This document shows positions 34,519 through 47,483 of a stretch of DNA of 64,000 bases, piece after piece; the stretch's first letter is position 1; the number at the start of each line of letters is the position of its first letter. Source of the DNA: Rhodeus uyekii (Eukaryota > Chordata > Actinopteri > Cypriniformes > Acheilognathidae); assembly GCA_037043235.1 (NCBI GenBank), contig JAWRVZ010000156.1, positions 1,344,923-1,408,922 of the forward strand, read 5' to 3'. A program made the translations under genes and the position numbers. Under the pieces are notes generated by a model. The model was given only the letters and a program-made list of their open reading frames with translations, searched no databases and had not been told where the DNA came from.

Positions 34519-34795
34519 AATAATCAGTTACATTTATATAGCGCTTTTTACCAAGCTCAAAGCGCTTGGGAGGGGGGGGGGGGAGGGAATCTCCTCAACC
34601 GCCGGTGTGCAGCATCCACCTGGATGATGCGACAGCAACCTGTGCCAGAACGCTCACCACACACCAGCTAAGGAGAGGAGACAGAGCAATGAAGCCAATT
34701 AATGTAGGGGGGTGATTAGGGGGCCGTGATGGACCAAGGCCAACGGGCAGATTTGGCCAGGGATGCCGGGGTTACACCCTACTCTTGCGAAGGAA
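34519..34795. repeat. Dispersed teleost repeat (TATAGCGCTTTT...ACACACCAGCTAA)
   Basis: Blocks TTACATTTATATAGCGCTTT, TCCACCTGGATGATGCGACA, CTCACCACACACCAGCTAA and GAAGCCAATTAATGTAGG occur in this order in a repeat I recall from many fish genomes. It has no ORF. Bases 34796-35755 hold no recognised gene. Confidence 0.55.
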
Positions 34796-36096
34796 GTATG
34801 TGAAAGACATACACATACACACACACTGTATATATATAATGTGTGTGTAAATAATCCAGTAAGACAAGGAGTCTGGAAATGCTAGCCAATGCTCCAAACG
34901 GAAATCTGATCTCACTATCACTGGATCAGTCTGTGATTTTATGAAGAAATTTAAAAAACCTAAGACAGATTAAACCCAGAAGAACTGCGGCAAAATCTCC
35001 AAGACACTTGAAGGTGATGTTGATTTTGTTAACTGCTACATCGCCATGCTTAAAGTAAAAGGATTGCTCAAAATTATCTTCAAGCTTGCCAGTGATAAAT
35101 ATGACTTGACGGGGCGTTCATGTAACTAGCAAACTCATATTTATGATGATTGTGATAGCAAGTCAAGTCAACAAGAGCTGTACAGATCTGAATTAATTAA
35201 CTAGATGAAGTGTGGAAGTTATTAAGAGTGTAGAATATTAAGAGAAGCTGTAAAATCCTGAGGATTTATTAGTTCTCAGGAATGAGTTTTCCATCATCTA
35301 ATGTCATCATATCAGACATTTTTTAGGAATGAATGCTGGGATTATTTTCTCTTTACATGAGAACTTCACTCATAATGTTTATTGACTTTCACAAACACCG
35401 TCACCAACATTCTTCCCAGGTCACAGAACGGCTTCCTATAATGTGAGCCACGGAGAACAAAAGCTGTTTATTTATATATTTCCTGTAAGTTTGGAAAGTG
35501 AAAAAAACATGATAGAACAGTTTTAAAGTTCTTAATGCAAATTTTAATTTGCACAGGATAAGCTGTAATGAACTCACTACTGATACATTGAACAAAGGCT
35601 TTGATGAGTTCCAATTCTTTTTATCTCTATCATCTTGCCATGGAAATAAACAATGAATAAATACTTCCATCTGTCTGAGGAGCACAGAGTGATTCTTACA
35701 CTGATATAGTCCAGCCATATCCTGATCATCATGATCTTCATCATCAGGTGTTTTGTCGAGAGAGTGTGTGAGTGTTGGTTTTTCAGATGGACCGTTTTGA
35801 CTGCTGCATTGCAGCTGTTTCCTGTTTGCTCGAGTGGACTGCTTTGTTTGCGTCGTATAAACTTGTTTTTGTTTTAGATCTTAAACTCGACGTTCGCACG
35901 TTCGTTCATATTGCTAAATGCAATACTAGATTATTTCAATAAATTGTAATCGCCAGCTTTAATCTAAGTTGCTAAACGCGTTAGCATTGTGCTATCTTAC
36001 TTAATTACTGTCCGTGCATGCAGAGTTTTCTCAATCGCGCCTTTTTTCCGAGTTCATCAAACAACTAGTGAGTTGGATCAACACACACGGTGAGTC

Positions 36097-37053
36097 ATGT
36101 CATCTCCTGTAATTGTTACATGTACTGCCTGCTTCATGTATAGTCTGTCTGTCTCTGTCAGCATTAAGGGCTTCACATGTGATAAATGTAGGGACATAGA
36201 CAGGCTGATAGAGAAGATCTCAGAATTAGAGACACGCATCTTTAAGCAAACTTTAATCGAGGGTAGTAAAATGGCGGCGCGTGCACACGCAGCGGCTTCT
36301 CTCTCTCCCGACAGTTTGGTGTTTTCATGTTTTTTGTCGTGTAAATCACAGTGTTTTTGTACGTCCTTGTCGCATCCACTCGTCTGCAAACACAGCTACA
36401 GACGTGAGTTTCTGCTCGAGGTTGGAAAGACTTCAGTTTCCAATCCAAGCTCGGCGCTCGTACAAGAACTGCGGGACCATGGCCTTCTCCGGAGGCCTAC
36501 TCCATCACCGTCCCCCACTACTGCACCTCCCCCACAGTGGACGCGCCACAAACGGTGCGAGAGGAAACAGAAGAGGGGGAAGCGCGGAGGTATCCGGGTT
36601 AGATTAACGGCTAACCCACACAAGCCTGCTATCCCCACCATCATCCTGGCTAACGTACGCTCGTTGGATAATAAACTGGACGATCTTCAACTTCTATGCT
36701 CTACTCAGAAGACTGTAAGAGACTGTTGTGTTTTTGTGTTTACGGAAACATGGCTCAACAATAGCGTTCCGGACTCCGCCATTCAGCTCGATCGGCTCAC
36801 ATGCCATCGCGCGGACAGAGTGCTCGTCGAGGGAGGTAAGACCCGCGGCGGCGGACTCTGTGTTTACACCAATGATGCGTGGTGTAGTCTGCAAACACTG
36901 CTCACCCCTGGTGGAGTTAATGATTATTAAGTGGCGGCCTTTTTATCTACCGCGGGAATATACAGCTATTATACTTGTTGCTGTATATATCCCCCCCAGC
37001 TCCAACAACAACAACAGGAGTGAGGCACTTAATAATCTTTATAAACACATCAG
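36097..37053 (+). pseudogene. LINE A ORF, N-terminal part (CxxC region and endonuclease start)
   Basis: The reading frame from 36097 has two Cys pairs (CTAC, CDKC) and a short coiled segment (DRLIEKISELETRIF). It then has a linker and the start of an apurinic-type endonuclease: ILANVRSLDNKLDDLQLL, FTETWLNNSVPDSAIQL and GGGLCVYTNDAWCS. Stop codons from 36928 on and the LINE B insertion end it. Confidence 0.8.
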
Positions 37054-37928
37054 AGGTCAGATAAATTACAACACATAGAAACTGTTTCTCCTAGATATCC
37101 TATAGAGACTGTGTCTGTTCCACGAATTAGCAAATACAAAAAACTCTCAAAACCGTTTAAGGGTAAAAATTTAATTGATTTACAAACAACTAAGAACGGT
37201 TATAACACAAATGAACAAATGATAAAGCTTGGGTTGCTGAATATACGATCCCTTTCCTCAAAAGCACTTATTGTAAATGATATAATTACAGATCATAAAC
37301 TAGATGTGCTGTGTTTGACAGAAACTTGGCTAAAACCAGACGATTATATTACTTTAAATGAGTCCACCCCTCAAGATTACTATTATAAACATGAGCCTCG
37401 TCTGAAAGGTAAAGGAGGAGGTGTTGCTGTAATTTATAGTAACACGATCAGTACTGCTCAAAGGTCTAATTTGAAATATAATTCTTTTGAAGCGATGGTC
37501 CTGAATGTAAAATTATCTAGTGCAAGTAATAATTCCTGTTTAACTTTTGTGCTGGCTATTCTATACAGGCCACCAGGGCACCATACAGACTTTATCAAAG
37601 AATTTGCTGATTTTCTCTCAGAATTAGTAATGTCTGCAGATAAAGTCATAATTGTCGGTGATTTTAATATCCATGTAGATAATGAAAAAGACGCATTGGG
37701 ATTGGCATTTAGAAACATCTTAAACTCTATTGGAGTTACACAACATGTATCAGGACCCACTCATTCTCATAATCATACTTTAGATCTAATATTGTCGCAT
37801 AGGATCAATGTTGATACTGTTCAAATTCTGCAGCAGAGCGATGACATCTCAGATCATTACTTAGTTGCGTGTAGACTATCTTTAGCCAAAGTCGAAAAAC
37901 TAACTCCCTGTTATAAATATAGTAGAAC

Positions 37929-38745
37929 TGTCAGGGTTCTGCCACATTCGGTCTAGTAGTCATTTCTTGGTTTTGTGGCAGAGCTCTGACACTACCGTTA
38001 TGTCTCATGTTTGGTGTGTGTGCGCGCGGTGTCGAGGATTCGAGCCGCGCGCACGCGTGTCTGTGACGTCTTTTGTACGAGTTATGATGTCCGGTCCCGA
38101 TACTTGGGTCTGGTCCAGTTTCGGTTTTGGATCGGGATTCGGGCATTCATAACTCGTGTGTCTTCGTCCTTGTCGTGAGCTCGTGAGAACTCGTTCTTGC
38201 GAGCTCTACGTTATGTGAGTGGGCGCGGTTTCAAGCCTTGCGCGAGCCGCGCCTCCTCTCGTCCGTGTGTTTATGTTTGGCACGCGGTTCGCAGTCCATC
38301 GGCCGTGTGCTTGTGTTTTGTCACGCGCAGTGGTTGTCAACAGCTGCGCGTCGTCCTTGGTTAATTGTCTGTATGTTCATGTATTGTCTGTTACCCCGCC
38401 CGTTTCTTTGTCATTAGGTTGATTTTTCCCAGCTGTTTTTCCTTGTTAATTTCCCCATGTCCTCCCTATATATTCCGTCTTTGTCTGCTGTTCTATGTCG
38501 CGTCGTTGTCTTACCTGTCCTGTTGCCGCCAGTCTGTTCTTGTCCTGTCCTGCCCTGCCTTGCCTTGCCTGTTCAACCTGCTCTTGTAGTTTAGTTTAGT
38601 TCTTCAGTCTGTTTTTAGTTCCTTAGTCAGTCTAGTGTTTTCCCCCACGGGGTAGTTTTGTTTGCATTTTATTTATGTTCAATAAAAGCCCTTTCCACCT
38701 GCATAATTGAGTCCTCGCTCATCCCTTCATCCCCAATACCTGACA
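37929..38745 (+). repeat. 5' LTR of the young element
   Basis: TG...CA ends. TATA-like CCTATATATTCCG at about 38463 and an AATAAA at about 38681 place the promoter and polyadenylation signal in the usual order. The LTR is also present as diverged single copies at 61267-62074 and 5351-5962. Confidence 0.93.
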
Positions 38746-38761
38746 GAACGACGCGACCACT

Positions 38762-39967
38762 ATGAGGACTCAGCGGGGAAAGGGCTCCCATCCTCCACCA
38801 GCCTCAGCACACTCCAGCCCCCTGTTCCAGCGGATGCTGCAGCTCAAGGCTTTGAGCTCCCTCCAACAATGTGGGGCAGATTTGAAGACCTTCGCCGGGG
38901 AGTTTAGCCATGCTGCAGCGGGGCTGGAATTCAATGATGCGGCCTTGAAAGACTTGTTTAATTACGCCCTTGATGAGCCGCTCAGCGTTTGGAGGATGAG
39001 GGGGCTGGAACACTTGAACTTTTGGGGGTTTGTGGAGTTTCTCTCTACCCCCTCCGTTGTTCCGTCCCCAGAGGAAGTTTTGGCAGCTGCAGTGCCCCCA
39101 GAGCTGCCCGAGGACACATCTGCGCCAAACCCTCGCACACTTAGGAGGAGGAGACAGAGGGCCGCCTCCTCTTCAATCGGCCAGCTGCCGGTCGCCCCAG
39201 TGCCAGCTGCCGGACAGGAGGCCGTCGCCCCAGTGCCAGCTGCCGGACAGGAGGCCGTCGCCCCAGAGCCCGCCATTGAATCTGTGCCGCCTTGTCGCCC
39301 TCGTAAGCGGCGGAGGAAGAAGAGGGTTTCCTCCAGTCCGCAAACCCCAGAGGCCATCCTCGCCCCGCCGGCGCCGCCCAAGCGCCTCTGCCTGCCGGCG
39401 CCCCCGGAACGCCTCTGCCTGCCGGCGCCCCCGGAACGCCTCTGCCTGCCGGCGCCCCCAGAGCCCCTCTGCCTGCCGGCGCCCCCAGAGCGCCTCCCAG
39501 ACCTTGACCTGCCGACCCACACAGACCCGCCTGTCTGTCCAGACCCGCCTGTCCGCCTAGACCTTTCAATCCTGCCAGACCAGCCTGTCCTGCCTGTTCT
39601 CCCTGACTCAACCAAGCTGCCTGTCCATCTGGCACGGCCTTGGCCATCTGCCACGACTCCCTACCTGCCGGAGTCTGCCTGGTCTGTCCCTACAGCACCT
39701 CCCTGGTCATCTGCCAGGACTCCTGAACCACCGGAGCCAGCCTGGTTCACCCCTCCGGTGCCGCCTGACCCGCTGGCCTTGCTTGAGCCCGCATGGCTAA
39801 CCCCTCCAGCACCGCCTGACCCATTGTCCTTGTTTGAGCCTCCCTGGCTCATTCCCCCGGCTCCACCCTGGCCATCAGCTAAGAACCCTGTACTGTCTGA
39901 GCCACCCTGGCTCATCCCTCCAGTTCCCCCTCCCTGGACTCTGTTTATTTTCATATTAGACTGTTGA
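38762..39967 (+). CDS. Gag-like, proline-rich ORF of the young LTR element
   Basis: A 401-residue open frame starts 17 bp after the 5' LTR. Residues about 25-100 (LQQCGADLKTFAGEFSHAAA, FNDAALKDLFNYALDEPLS, LEHLNFWGFVEFL) resemble the C-terminal half of a gypsy capsid, by pattern only. Residues about 130-205 are basic and alanine-rich with two copies of PVPAAGQEAVAP. Then come about five copies of a nine-residue RLCLPAPPE unit (27-bp DNA repeat at about 39384-39495) and a C-terminal array of PPWLIPPAPP-like motifs. There is no zinc knuckle and no catalytic motif. The frame is intact, but because the insertion is young this does not by itself show selection. Function unknown. Confidence 0.7.
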   Translation: MRTQRGKGSHPPPASAHSSPLFQRMLQLKALSSLQQCGADLKTFAGEFSHAAAGLEFNDAALKDLFNYALDEPLSVWRMRGLEHLNFWGFVEFLSTPSVVPSPEEVLAAAVPPELPEDTSAPNPRTLRRRRQRAASSSIGQLPVAPVPAAGQEAVAPVPAAGQEAVAPEPAIESVPPCRPRKRRRKKRVSSSPQTPEAILAPPAPPKRLCLPAPPERLCLPAPPERLCLPAPPEPLCLPAPPERLPDLDLPTHTDPPVCPDPPVRLDLSILPDQPVLPVLPDSTKLPVHLARPWPSATTPYLPESAWSVPTAPPWSSARTPEPPEPAWFTPPVPPDPLALLEPAWLTPPAPPDPLSLFEPPWLIPPAPPWPSAKNPVLSEPPWLIPPVPPPWTLFIFILDC

Positions 39968-40286
39968 GTGATTCCCTTTAAGATACTCGGACTGTCTTTT
40001 GAGTTATTATTTTTCTTGATGCTGGTTTGAGGTCTGTTTTAGTTTTATCACGTTTCATGAAATTTTGAACTGTTTTCCTATATAGAGGTCTGGTTCTTTT
40101 TGTTATGTTGGCTGACTTGTCTTCCCTCCCTCCCCCCCTTCTCTTGTCCTTGTGTCTATTTATTTTATTTTTTCCTGCCTTGCCCTGGTGTTTTGCTTCT
40201 GTCTTGTGCTTTCTGTTGTCATGTCTGTCCTTTTCCCGGTGTTCCTCGTAGGGACGCCAGGTGGCGTCCCTTTAGAGGGGGGGTAG

Positions 40287-41103
40287 TGTCAGGGTTCTGC
40301 CACATTCGGTCTAGTAGTCATTTCTTGGTTTTGTGGCAGAGCTCTGACACTACCGTTATGTCTCATGTTTGGTGTGTGTGCGCGCGGTGTCGAGGATTCG
40401 AGCCGCGCGCACGCGTGTCTGTGACGTCTTTTGTACGAGTTATGATGTCCGGTCCCGATACTTGGGTCTGGTCCAGTTTCGGTTTTGGATCGGGATTCGG
40501 GCATTCATAACTCGTGTGTCTTCGTCCTTGTCGTGAGCTCGTGAGAACTCGTTCTTGCGAGCTCTACGTTATGTGAGTGGGCGCGGTTTCAAGCCTTGCG
40601 CGAGCCGCGCCTCCTCTCGTCCGTGTGTTTATGTTTGGCACGCGGTTCGCAGTCCATCGGCCGCGTGCTTGTGTTTTGTCACGCGCAGTGGTTGTCAACA
40701 GCTGCGCGTCGTCCTTGGTTAATTGTCTGCATGTTCATGTATTGTCTGTTACCCCGCCCGTTTCTTTGTCATTAGGTTGATTTTTCCCAGCTGTTTTTCC
40801 TTGTTAATTTCCCCATGTCCTCCCTATATATTCCGTCTTTGTCTGCTGTTCTATGTCGCGTCGTTGTCTTACCTGTCCTGTTGCCGCCAGTCTGTTCTTG
40901 TCCTGTCCTGCCCTGCCTTGCCTTGCCTGTTCAACCTGCTCTTGTAGTTTAGTTTAGTTCTTCAGTCTGTTTTTAGTTCCTTAGTCAGTCTAGTGTTTTC
41001 CCCCACGGGGTAGTTTTGTTTGCATTTTATTTATGTTCAATAAAAGCCCTTTCCACCTGCATAATTGAGTCCTCGCTCATCCCTTCATCCCCAATACCTG
41101 ACA
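40287..41103 (+). repeat. 3' LTR of the young element
   Basis: Same length and ends as the 5' LTR, with two substitutions noticed. Preceded by the polypurine tract at 40274-40286. Confidence 0.93.
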
Positions 41104-43945
41104 AGAACTATCACTCCTAACACAAAAGATAGCTTTATAAATAATCTTCCTGATCAGTTTGATCTACTTAACATCCCAGATAGCCTAGAAGAACTTGATG
41201 TTGCAACAGAAACTATTAACTCTCTCTTTTCCAGCACTTTAGACACTGGTGCTCCATTGCGCTTAAAGAAGATTAAAGAAAATAGTCCAACACCGTGGTA
41301 CAACGAGCACACCCGGGCCCTCAAGAGAGCAGCCAGAAAAATGGAGCGGAGCTGGAAAAAAAACTAAGCTAGAGGTTTTTCGCATTTCATGGAAAGACAG
41401 CTCTATTGCATTCAGAAAAGCCTTAAAATCAGCTAGATCTGCTTACTTTTCCACCCTCTTAGAAGAAAACAAATACAACCCTAGGTATTTATTTGAGACA
41501 GTGACTAAATTAACAAGAAATAAAGCCTCAACCCCAGATGCTTTAAAACAGCACAGCAGTAATGACTTCATGGACTTCTTTACTTGCAAAATTCATAATA
41601 TTAGAGAGACAATTATAACCATGCAACCGTCTACTACAATATCACAAAATACAGTAAATTTTAGTGTCCCCGAAGAAAAATTCCACTCCTTCATTGCTAT
41701 TGGGGAGGAAGAATTGTCTAAACTCGTTAAATCATCAAAATCAACAACATGTATGCTAGACCCAATACCAACTAAGCTACTGAAAGAGTTGCTTCCAGAG
41801 ATCATAGATCCTCTCCTTAATATTATTAATTCATCTTTGTCATTAGGATACGTACCAAAAACCTTTAAGCTGGCCGTAATTAAACCGCTTATTAAAAAAC
41901 CACAACTTGATCCTACAGAATTAGTTAATTACAGGCCGATATCGAATCTACCTTTTTTGTCAAAGATTCTAGAAAAGGCAATATCTTCACAACTATGTTC
42001 CTTTCTAGAAAGAAACAGCATCTACGAGGATTTCCAGTCAGGATTTAGACCATATCATAGTACTGAGACTGCTCTTATTAGAGTTACTAATGATTTGCTC
42101 TTATCATCCGATCGTGGTTGTATCTCTCTGTTAGTGTTACTGGACCTTAGTGCTGCATTTGATACAATTGACCACAAAATCCTTCTGAATAGACTTGAAA
42201 ATTATGTTGGCATTAGTGGAGTTGCATTAGCCTGGTTCAAATCATACTTATCTGACCGTTATCAGTTTGTAGCAGTAAATGAGGAGATGTCATATCGGTC
42301 ACAAGTTCAGTATGGAGTTCCTCAAGGTTCAGTGTTAGGACCATTGCTTTTCACCCTGTACATGCTTCCTTTGGGTGCAGTTATTAGGAAGCATGGCATT
42401 AGCTTTCATTGTTACGCTGATGATACTCAGCTCTATATTTCTTCTCATCCGGATGAAACAAACAAATTCACTAAATTAACAGAATGCATAACCGATATAA
42501 AAAATTGGATGACTAATAACTTTCTACTGCTTAATTCTGAAAAAACAGAGATTCTAATTATTAGACCAAAAAGTTCAGCGCGTAATAATCTAGACTACTG
42601 CCTAACACTCAATGGCTGTTCTGTCAAGTCTTCGTCGTCAGTTAGAAACCTGGGTGTGCTCTTTGATACCAATCTTTCATTTGAAAGCCATGTTTCTAGC
42701 ATCTGTAAAACGGCATTCTTCCATCTTAAAAATATATCTAAATTGCGACATATGCTCTCTAAGACAAATGCGGAAAAGTTAGTTCATGCGTTCATGAGTT
42801 CAAGGCTAGATTATTGTAATGCTCTACTAGGTGGTTGCCCTGCACGCTTAATAAACAAATTCCAGCTGGTCCAAAATGCAGCAGCTCGAGTTCTTACTAG
42901 AACCAGGAAGTATGAGCATATTAGCCCAGTTCTGTCAAACCTGCACTGGCTTCCTATTAATCACCGAATACATTTTAAAATCTTGCTAATTACTTACAAA
43001 GCATTAAATGGTTTAGCTCCCCAGTACTTGAGCGATCTCTTAACATATTATAGTCCTTCACGTCTATTGCGATCCCAAAAAACTGACCAGCTTATAATAC
43101 CTAGAATATCAAAGTCAACTGCTGGCGGTCGATCCTTTTCCTATTTAGCTCCTAAACTCTGGAACAGTCTTCCTAATACAGTTCGGGAAGCAGACACACT
43201 CTGTCAGTTTAAATCTAGACTAAAAACACATCTTTTCAACCTGGCATACACATAACACATTATACATACATTTTAATCCAAATCATGTAAAATGATTGTT
43301 AGGCTGCATAATTTAGGTCAGCCGGAACCGGGAACATTCCCATAACATCTGATGTACTCGATACATCAGAAGAAGAATGGCATCTACGCTGATATTGTTC
43401 TCTGTTTATTCCGAGGTTACCGTGGTCAGCCGGATCCGGGCCGTATCCAGATCAGATGAAGGACCTGGACACGAGCACAGCACTACCCTGAAGTGTCTGC
43501 GGAGACCGTGACTCTACTAGACCCTCCCCTGTGACGATCATGAACCCATCTCCAACCGGACCAAATTGGACTTCATATTGGACTTGAATTGTTGTCAATA
43601 TAATAATCATGTACTGTTTGGCTTTGGCCAGAGGAGAACTGGTCCCCCGACTGAGCCTGGTTTCTCCCAAGGTTTTTTCTCCATTCTATTCTTCATTCGT
43701 TACGTCACCTGCCGGAGTTTTGGTTCCTTGCCGCTGTCGCCTATGGCTTGCTCAGTTGGGGAAACTTAACACTTAAAGTTCATCAATTGTATTGATTCGC
43801 CTGCTCTTTTGGAGCTGCTGTTCAGCCAAACAAATTTTGTTTATATTGTCTTTTCTGTGACCACTGTAAAGCTGCTTTGAAACAATCTACATTGTAAAAA
43901 GCGCTATATAAATAAAGGTGACTTGACTTGACTTGACTTGATCAG

Positions 43946-46140
43946 TGATCAGCAGACAGCCCACCCAGATGCTTTTCTCATCTTGGCTGGGGATTTCAAT
44001 CATGCTGACTTTAAGAGTGTGTTTCCAAAAATTCATCAGCATATTGACTTCCCGACACGTGGAAATAATACTCTGGACTTAGTGTACACTACTCAGAGAG
44101 GAGCTTACAAAGCCCTTCCCCTCCCCCACCTTGGTGCTTCAGATCACATCACTGTATTGTTATTGCCAGCATACAGACCACTCGTGAAAGTCACCAAACC
44201 AGTCCAGAAGCAGATTCAAGTCTGGCCTGAAGGGTCATCAGAGGCTCTTCAAGACTGCTTCGACACCACGGACTGGAACATGTTCAAACAGGCTGCAACC
44301 TACCATAACACCGTAGACCTCCAGGAGTACTCTGAGACTGTTACTTCTTACATCAACAACTGCATTGAGGATGTAACAGTCACAAAGACCATCACCATCT
44401 GGCCCAACCAAAAACCGTGGCTGACAGGGAATGTCTATACAGTCTTCTGAAGACGCGTAACGCTGCCTTCAGAGCTGGAGATGAGGTGGGCCTGAGGACA
44501 GCAAGGGCCAACCTGTCACGCGGCATCAGGAAGGCTAAGAGACAGTACTCCAGGAGGATAGCCCACTGTTTCAGCGACAGCAGAGACTCAAGGAGCCTGT
44601 GGCAGGGGATTCAGACCCTCACGGACTACAAACCCCTGCACGGACGTGTGACAGCACCACCCCCCTACTGAATGAGCTGAACACCTTCTTCGCTCGCTTT
44701 GAGGCACACAACAGCACCACTGCACAGAAGACACCACCTCCTACCGATGACCAGATGTTTACACTGCCCAGGGACAGCGTGAGAAGATCCCTCAGCAGGG
44801 TCAACGCACGCAAAGCTCCGGGTCCTGACAACATTCCTGGACATGTGTTGAGAGCCTGTGCAGAGGAACTCACTGATGTCTTCACAGACATCTTCAACAT
44901 CTCACTGAGTCAAGCTGTTGTCCCCGCATGCTTCAAAGCAACCACCATCATTCCTGTCCCTAAAAAATCATCTCCATCCTGCTTAAATGACTACTGCCCA
45001 GTCGCAACCCCATCCTTATGAAGTGCTTTGAGCGGCTAGTCATGCACCACATTAAATCTGTCCTCCCCCCCTCCCTGGACCCCTACCAATTTGCATACCG
45101 GTCAAAACGTTCGATCGATGACGCCATTGCCACTGCTGTCCATTCAGCACTCACACATCTGTACAAAAAAGACACGTATGTCAGAATGCTGTTCATTGAT
45201 TTTAGTTCAGCTTTCAATACAAGCATCCCTCAACAGCTCACCCAAAAACTGTCTCAGCTGGGACTCAGCACATCGCTGTGCAACTGGCTGCTGGACTTCC
45301 TGACGGGAAGACCTCAGGCAGTACGGGTCGGCAGTAACACATCCAGCTCCATCATTATGAACACTGGAGCCCCTCAGGGTTGTGTGTTGAGCCCCCTCCT
45401 CTTCACTCTGCTGACCCATGACTGCACACCCATACACAACAGCAATCTCTTCATCAAGTTTGCGGATGACACGACTGTAGTTGGTCTCATCACCAACGGC
45501 GATGAGACAAACTTCAGGAGCGAGGTGAGCCGCCTGGCCAGGTGGTGCAGCGACAACAATCTCTCTCTGAACGTGGAGAAGACGAAGGAGATTGTTGTTG
45601 ACTTCAGGAGAATGCACACCCAGCACCCTCCTCTGACCATCAAATTTCTGGGTGTGCATAGAAGACCTCTCCTGGACCACCAACACCACAGCACTGACCA
45701 AGAAAGCACAGCAGCGACTCTACTTTCTCCGCAGGCTGAGAAGAGCCGGAGTCCCAGCCCCCATCATGCACACCTTCTACAGAGGCACCATCGAGAGCAT
45801 TCTGACCAGCTGCATCACTGTGTGGTACGGCGCCTGCAAAACATCCTGCCGAAAAGCACTTCAGCGCATAGTGAGAGCAGCTGAGAAGATCGTTGGTGTC
45901 TCTCTCCCACCCCTCCAGGATATTTATAACTCCTGCCTCTCCCGCAAAGCCCTCATCATTGCGAGAGACCCCTCCCACCCATCCCAGAGCCTCTTCAGTC
46001 TGCTGCCATCAGGGAGGAGACTACGCAGTCTCCAGGCAAGGACCAGCAGACTGAAGAACAGCTTCATTCCCCAAGCTGTCAGGGCATTGAACTCCCTCCC
46101 GTCTCTGCCCCTTTTCCTCTCTTTTGCCCCATGCACCTGA
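43946..46140 (+). pseudogene. LINE A ORF, C-terminal part (endonuclease end and reverse transcriptase)
   Basis: This continues LINE A after the LINE B insertion: LILAGDFNHADFKS and GASDHITVLLLP (endonuclease), RKAPGPDNIPGHVL, VRMLFIDFSSAFNT, GAPQGCVLSPLLFTL and FADDTTVVGLI (reverse transcriptase catalytic DD at about 45466), then YRGTIESILTSCITVWYGAC and LFSLLPSGRRLRSLQARTSR. The frame breaks at about 44450, 44670, 45015 and 45645, where short deletions have removed conserved residues. Dead copy. Confidence 0.88.
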
Positions 46141-46331
46141 TCTCTGAACCCCCCCCCCCCCCCCCCCCCCACCCCACTATTGTTTGCACTGTCTTTACCA
46201 TCGCGACTTTATCTCTTTATTTCCTTAATCTATTTTATTTTATATAGATAAAATATTATTTATTTATTTTTATATATATATATTTTTGGTGTTGTTGATA
46301 TGTATATATGTATATGTATGTGTATGTATAT

Positions 46332-47145
46332 CAGGGGCGATTCTAGGATTTTGATTTTAGGGGGGCTCAGCCCCCAATAAGGGTATGATTAAAAAAATAT
46401 TATTTGACTATTAGGGTAGGGTGGTATGCTACTAACCTTACTGCAATCCACTATTCCATTGTATTCCCTGTATTTCATATATGGGAGTAGGAGTACTGAC
46501 TGAGCCATATACAACACTGTAATAAAAAAATAATTATTGGATGTGACCACTAGAAAATAGGGAATGTTGATTTATTTTTTTTTTTTTTACAATGAAGACC
46601 TCCTGATTCATTCACTGTACAAACACACGCACACGTTTCCAGTACAAACACAACATTTTACTGTTTGCATTTCTATGCTCACATACAAACCTCAGATAGG
46701 AATTTTTCTGACAAAATTAAATAACATTTTAACCAGAAAATAACATAAAAGCCATAAACTTTGATCATCCATATCAGCAACACAGGTATGAGGCTGGACA
46801 ATGGATTAAGTGGGGGCTGTGGCATTTATGACAAAGAACTGTACCGATGCAGGTGTAATATCATAGCATTAGCAATCTATCAATAAATGCACGCACACAC
46901 GACACACACCTTGATGTTCACTCTGCTCGGCGCCCCAGCAGATTGAAAAATGCGCTAAAACCAAGCAAACTCAGATAAGGGGAGGAGCCTAAACTTGACG
47001 CAGCTTGCCGCCGTTTCAAATTAGTTTTTTTTAAAGGGGACTGAAGCGATCAAAAATTTATTAATCAAATATATATTTTTAGGGGGGCTGGGCAGAAGTT
47101 TAGGGGGGCTGAAGCCCCCCTAAAAAGGGCCTAGTGACGCCCCTG
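46332..47145. mobile_element. hAT-like element in the LINE A 3' UTR
   Basis: The ends are CAGGGGCGATTCTAGGA and, reverse-complemented, CAGGGGCGTCACTAGG. Flanking 8-mers are ATGTATAT (46324-46331) and ATGTATGT (47146-47153). A second GGGGGGCT...AGCCCCCC inverted pair lies just inside. No transposase frame. Confidence 0.85.

Positions 47146-47483
<338 letters not shown>

Larger units (their letters stand above)
37929..41103 (+). mobile_element. Young non-autonomous LTR retrotransposon
   Basis: Two 817-bp LTRs (37929-38745, 40287-41103) start TGTCAGGG and end CCTGACA. A perfect 5-bp target duplication AGAAC lies at 37924-37928 and 41104-41108. A purine-rich tract (AGAGGGGGGGTAG) directly precedes the 3' LTR. 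I noticed only two differences between the LTRs (38310 region T/C, 38371 region T/C), so insertion was recent. The 1.54-kb interior has one ORF and no protease, reverse transcriptase or integrase, so it must have been mobilised in trans. Confidence 0.93.
37111..43255 (+). pseudogene. LINE B endonuclease/reverse transcriptase, interrupted and frameshifted
   Basis: The endonuclease (37111-37928) shows LLNIRSLSSKALIVNDII, CLTETWLKPDD, GGGVAVIYSN, VIIVGDFNIHVDN and SDHYLV. The frame resumes after the LTR element at 41104 and runs to a stop at 41365-41367, just after an A8 tract (about 41357-41364) that shifts the frame by one base. It continues in the next frame to 43255 with reverse transcriptase motifs NYRPISNLPFLSKILEK, DLSAAFDTIDH, GVPQGSVLGPLLF and catalytic YADDTQLYI. 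The C-terminal part has LHWLPINHRIHFKIL and SLPNTVREADTL, typical of L2/CR1 elements. Two lesions make it non-functional: the LTR insertion and the A-tract frameshift. Confidence 0.9.
37054..43940 (+). mobile_element. LINE B: L2-type LINE, nearly complete, nested in LINE A
   Basis: Flanked by ATCAG at 37049-37053 and 43941-43945. It carries one long endonuclease-reverse transcriptase ORF, a roughly 660-bp 3' UTR that is repeated as fragments elsewhere in the window, and a 3' tail AAGGTGACTTGACTTGACTT. It contains the complete LTR element 37929-41103. Without that insertion it is about 3.7 kb, so the 5' end is probably truncated. Confidence 0.85.

Noticed and set aside
39384..39495. 27-bp repeats that might suggest a CRISPR-like array
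   Set aside because: They are contiguous coding repeats without spacers, in a eukaryotic retroelement.
38962..39654. 230-codon minus-strand frame opposite the LTR-element ORF
   Set aside because: It is a shadow of a GC-rich proline-coding repeat; the plus frame has the capsid-like pattern and correct position after the LTR.
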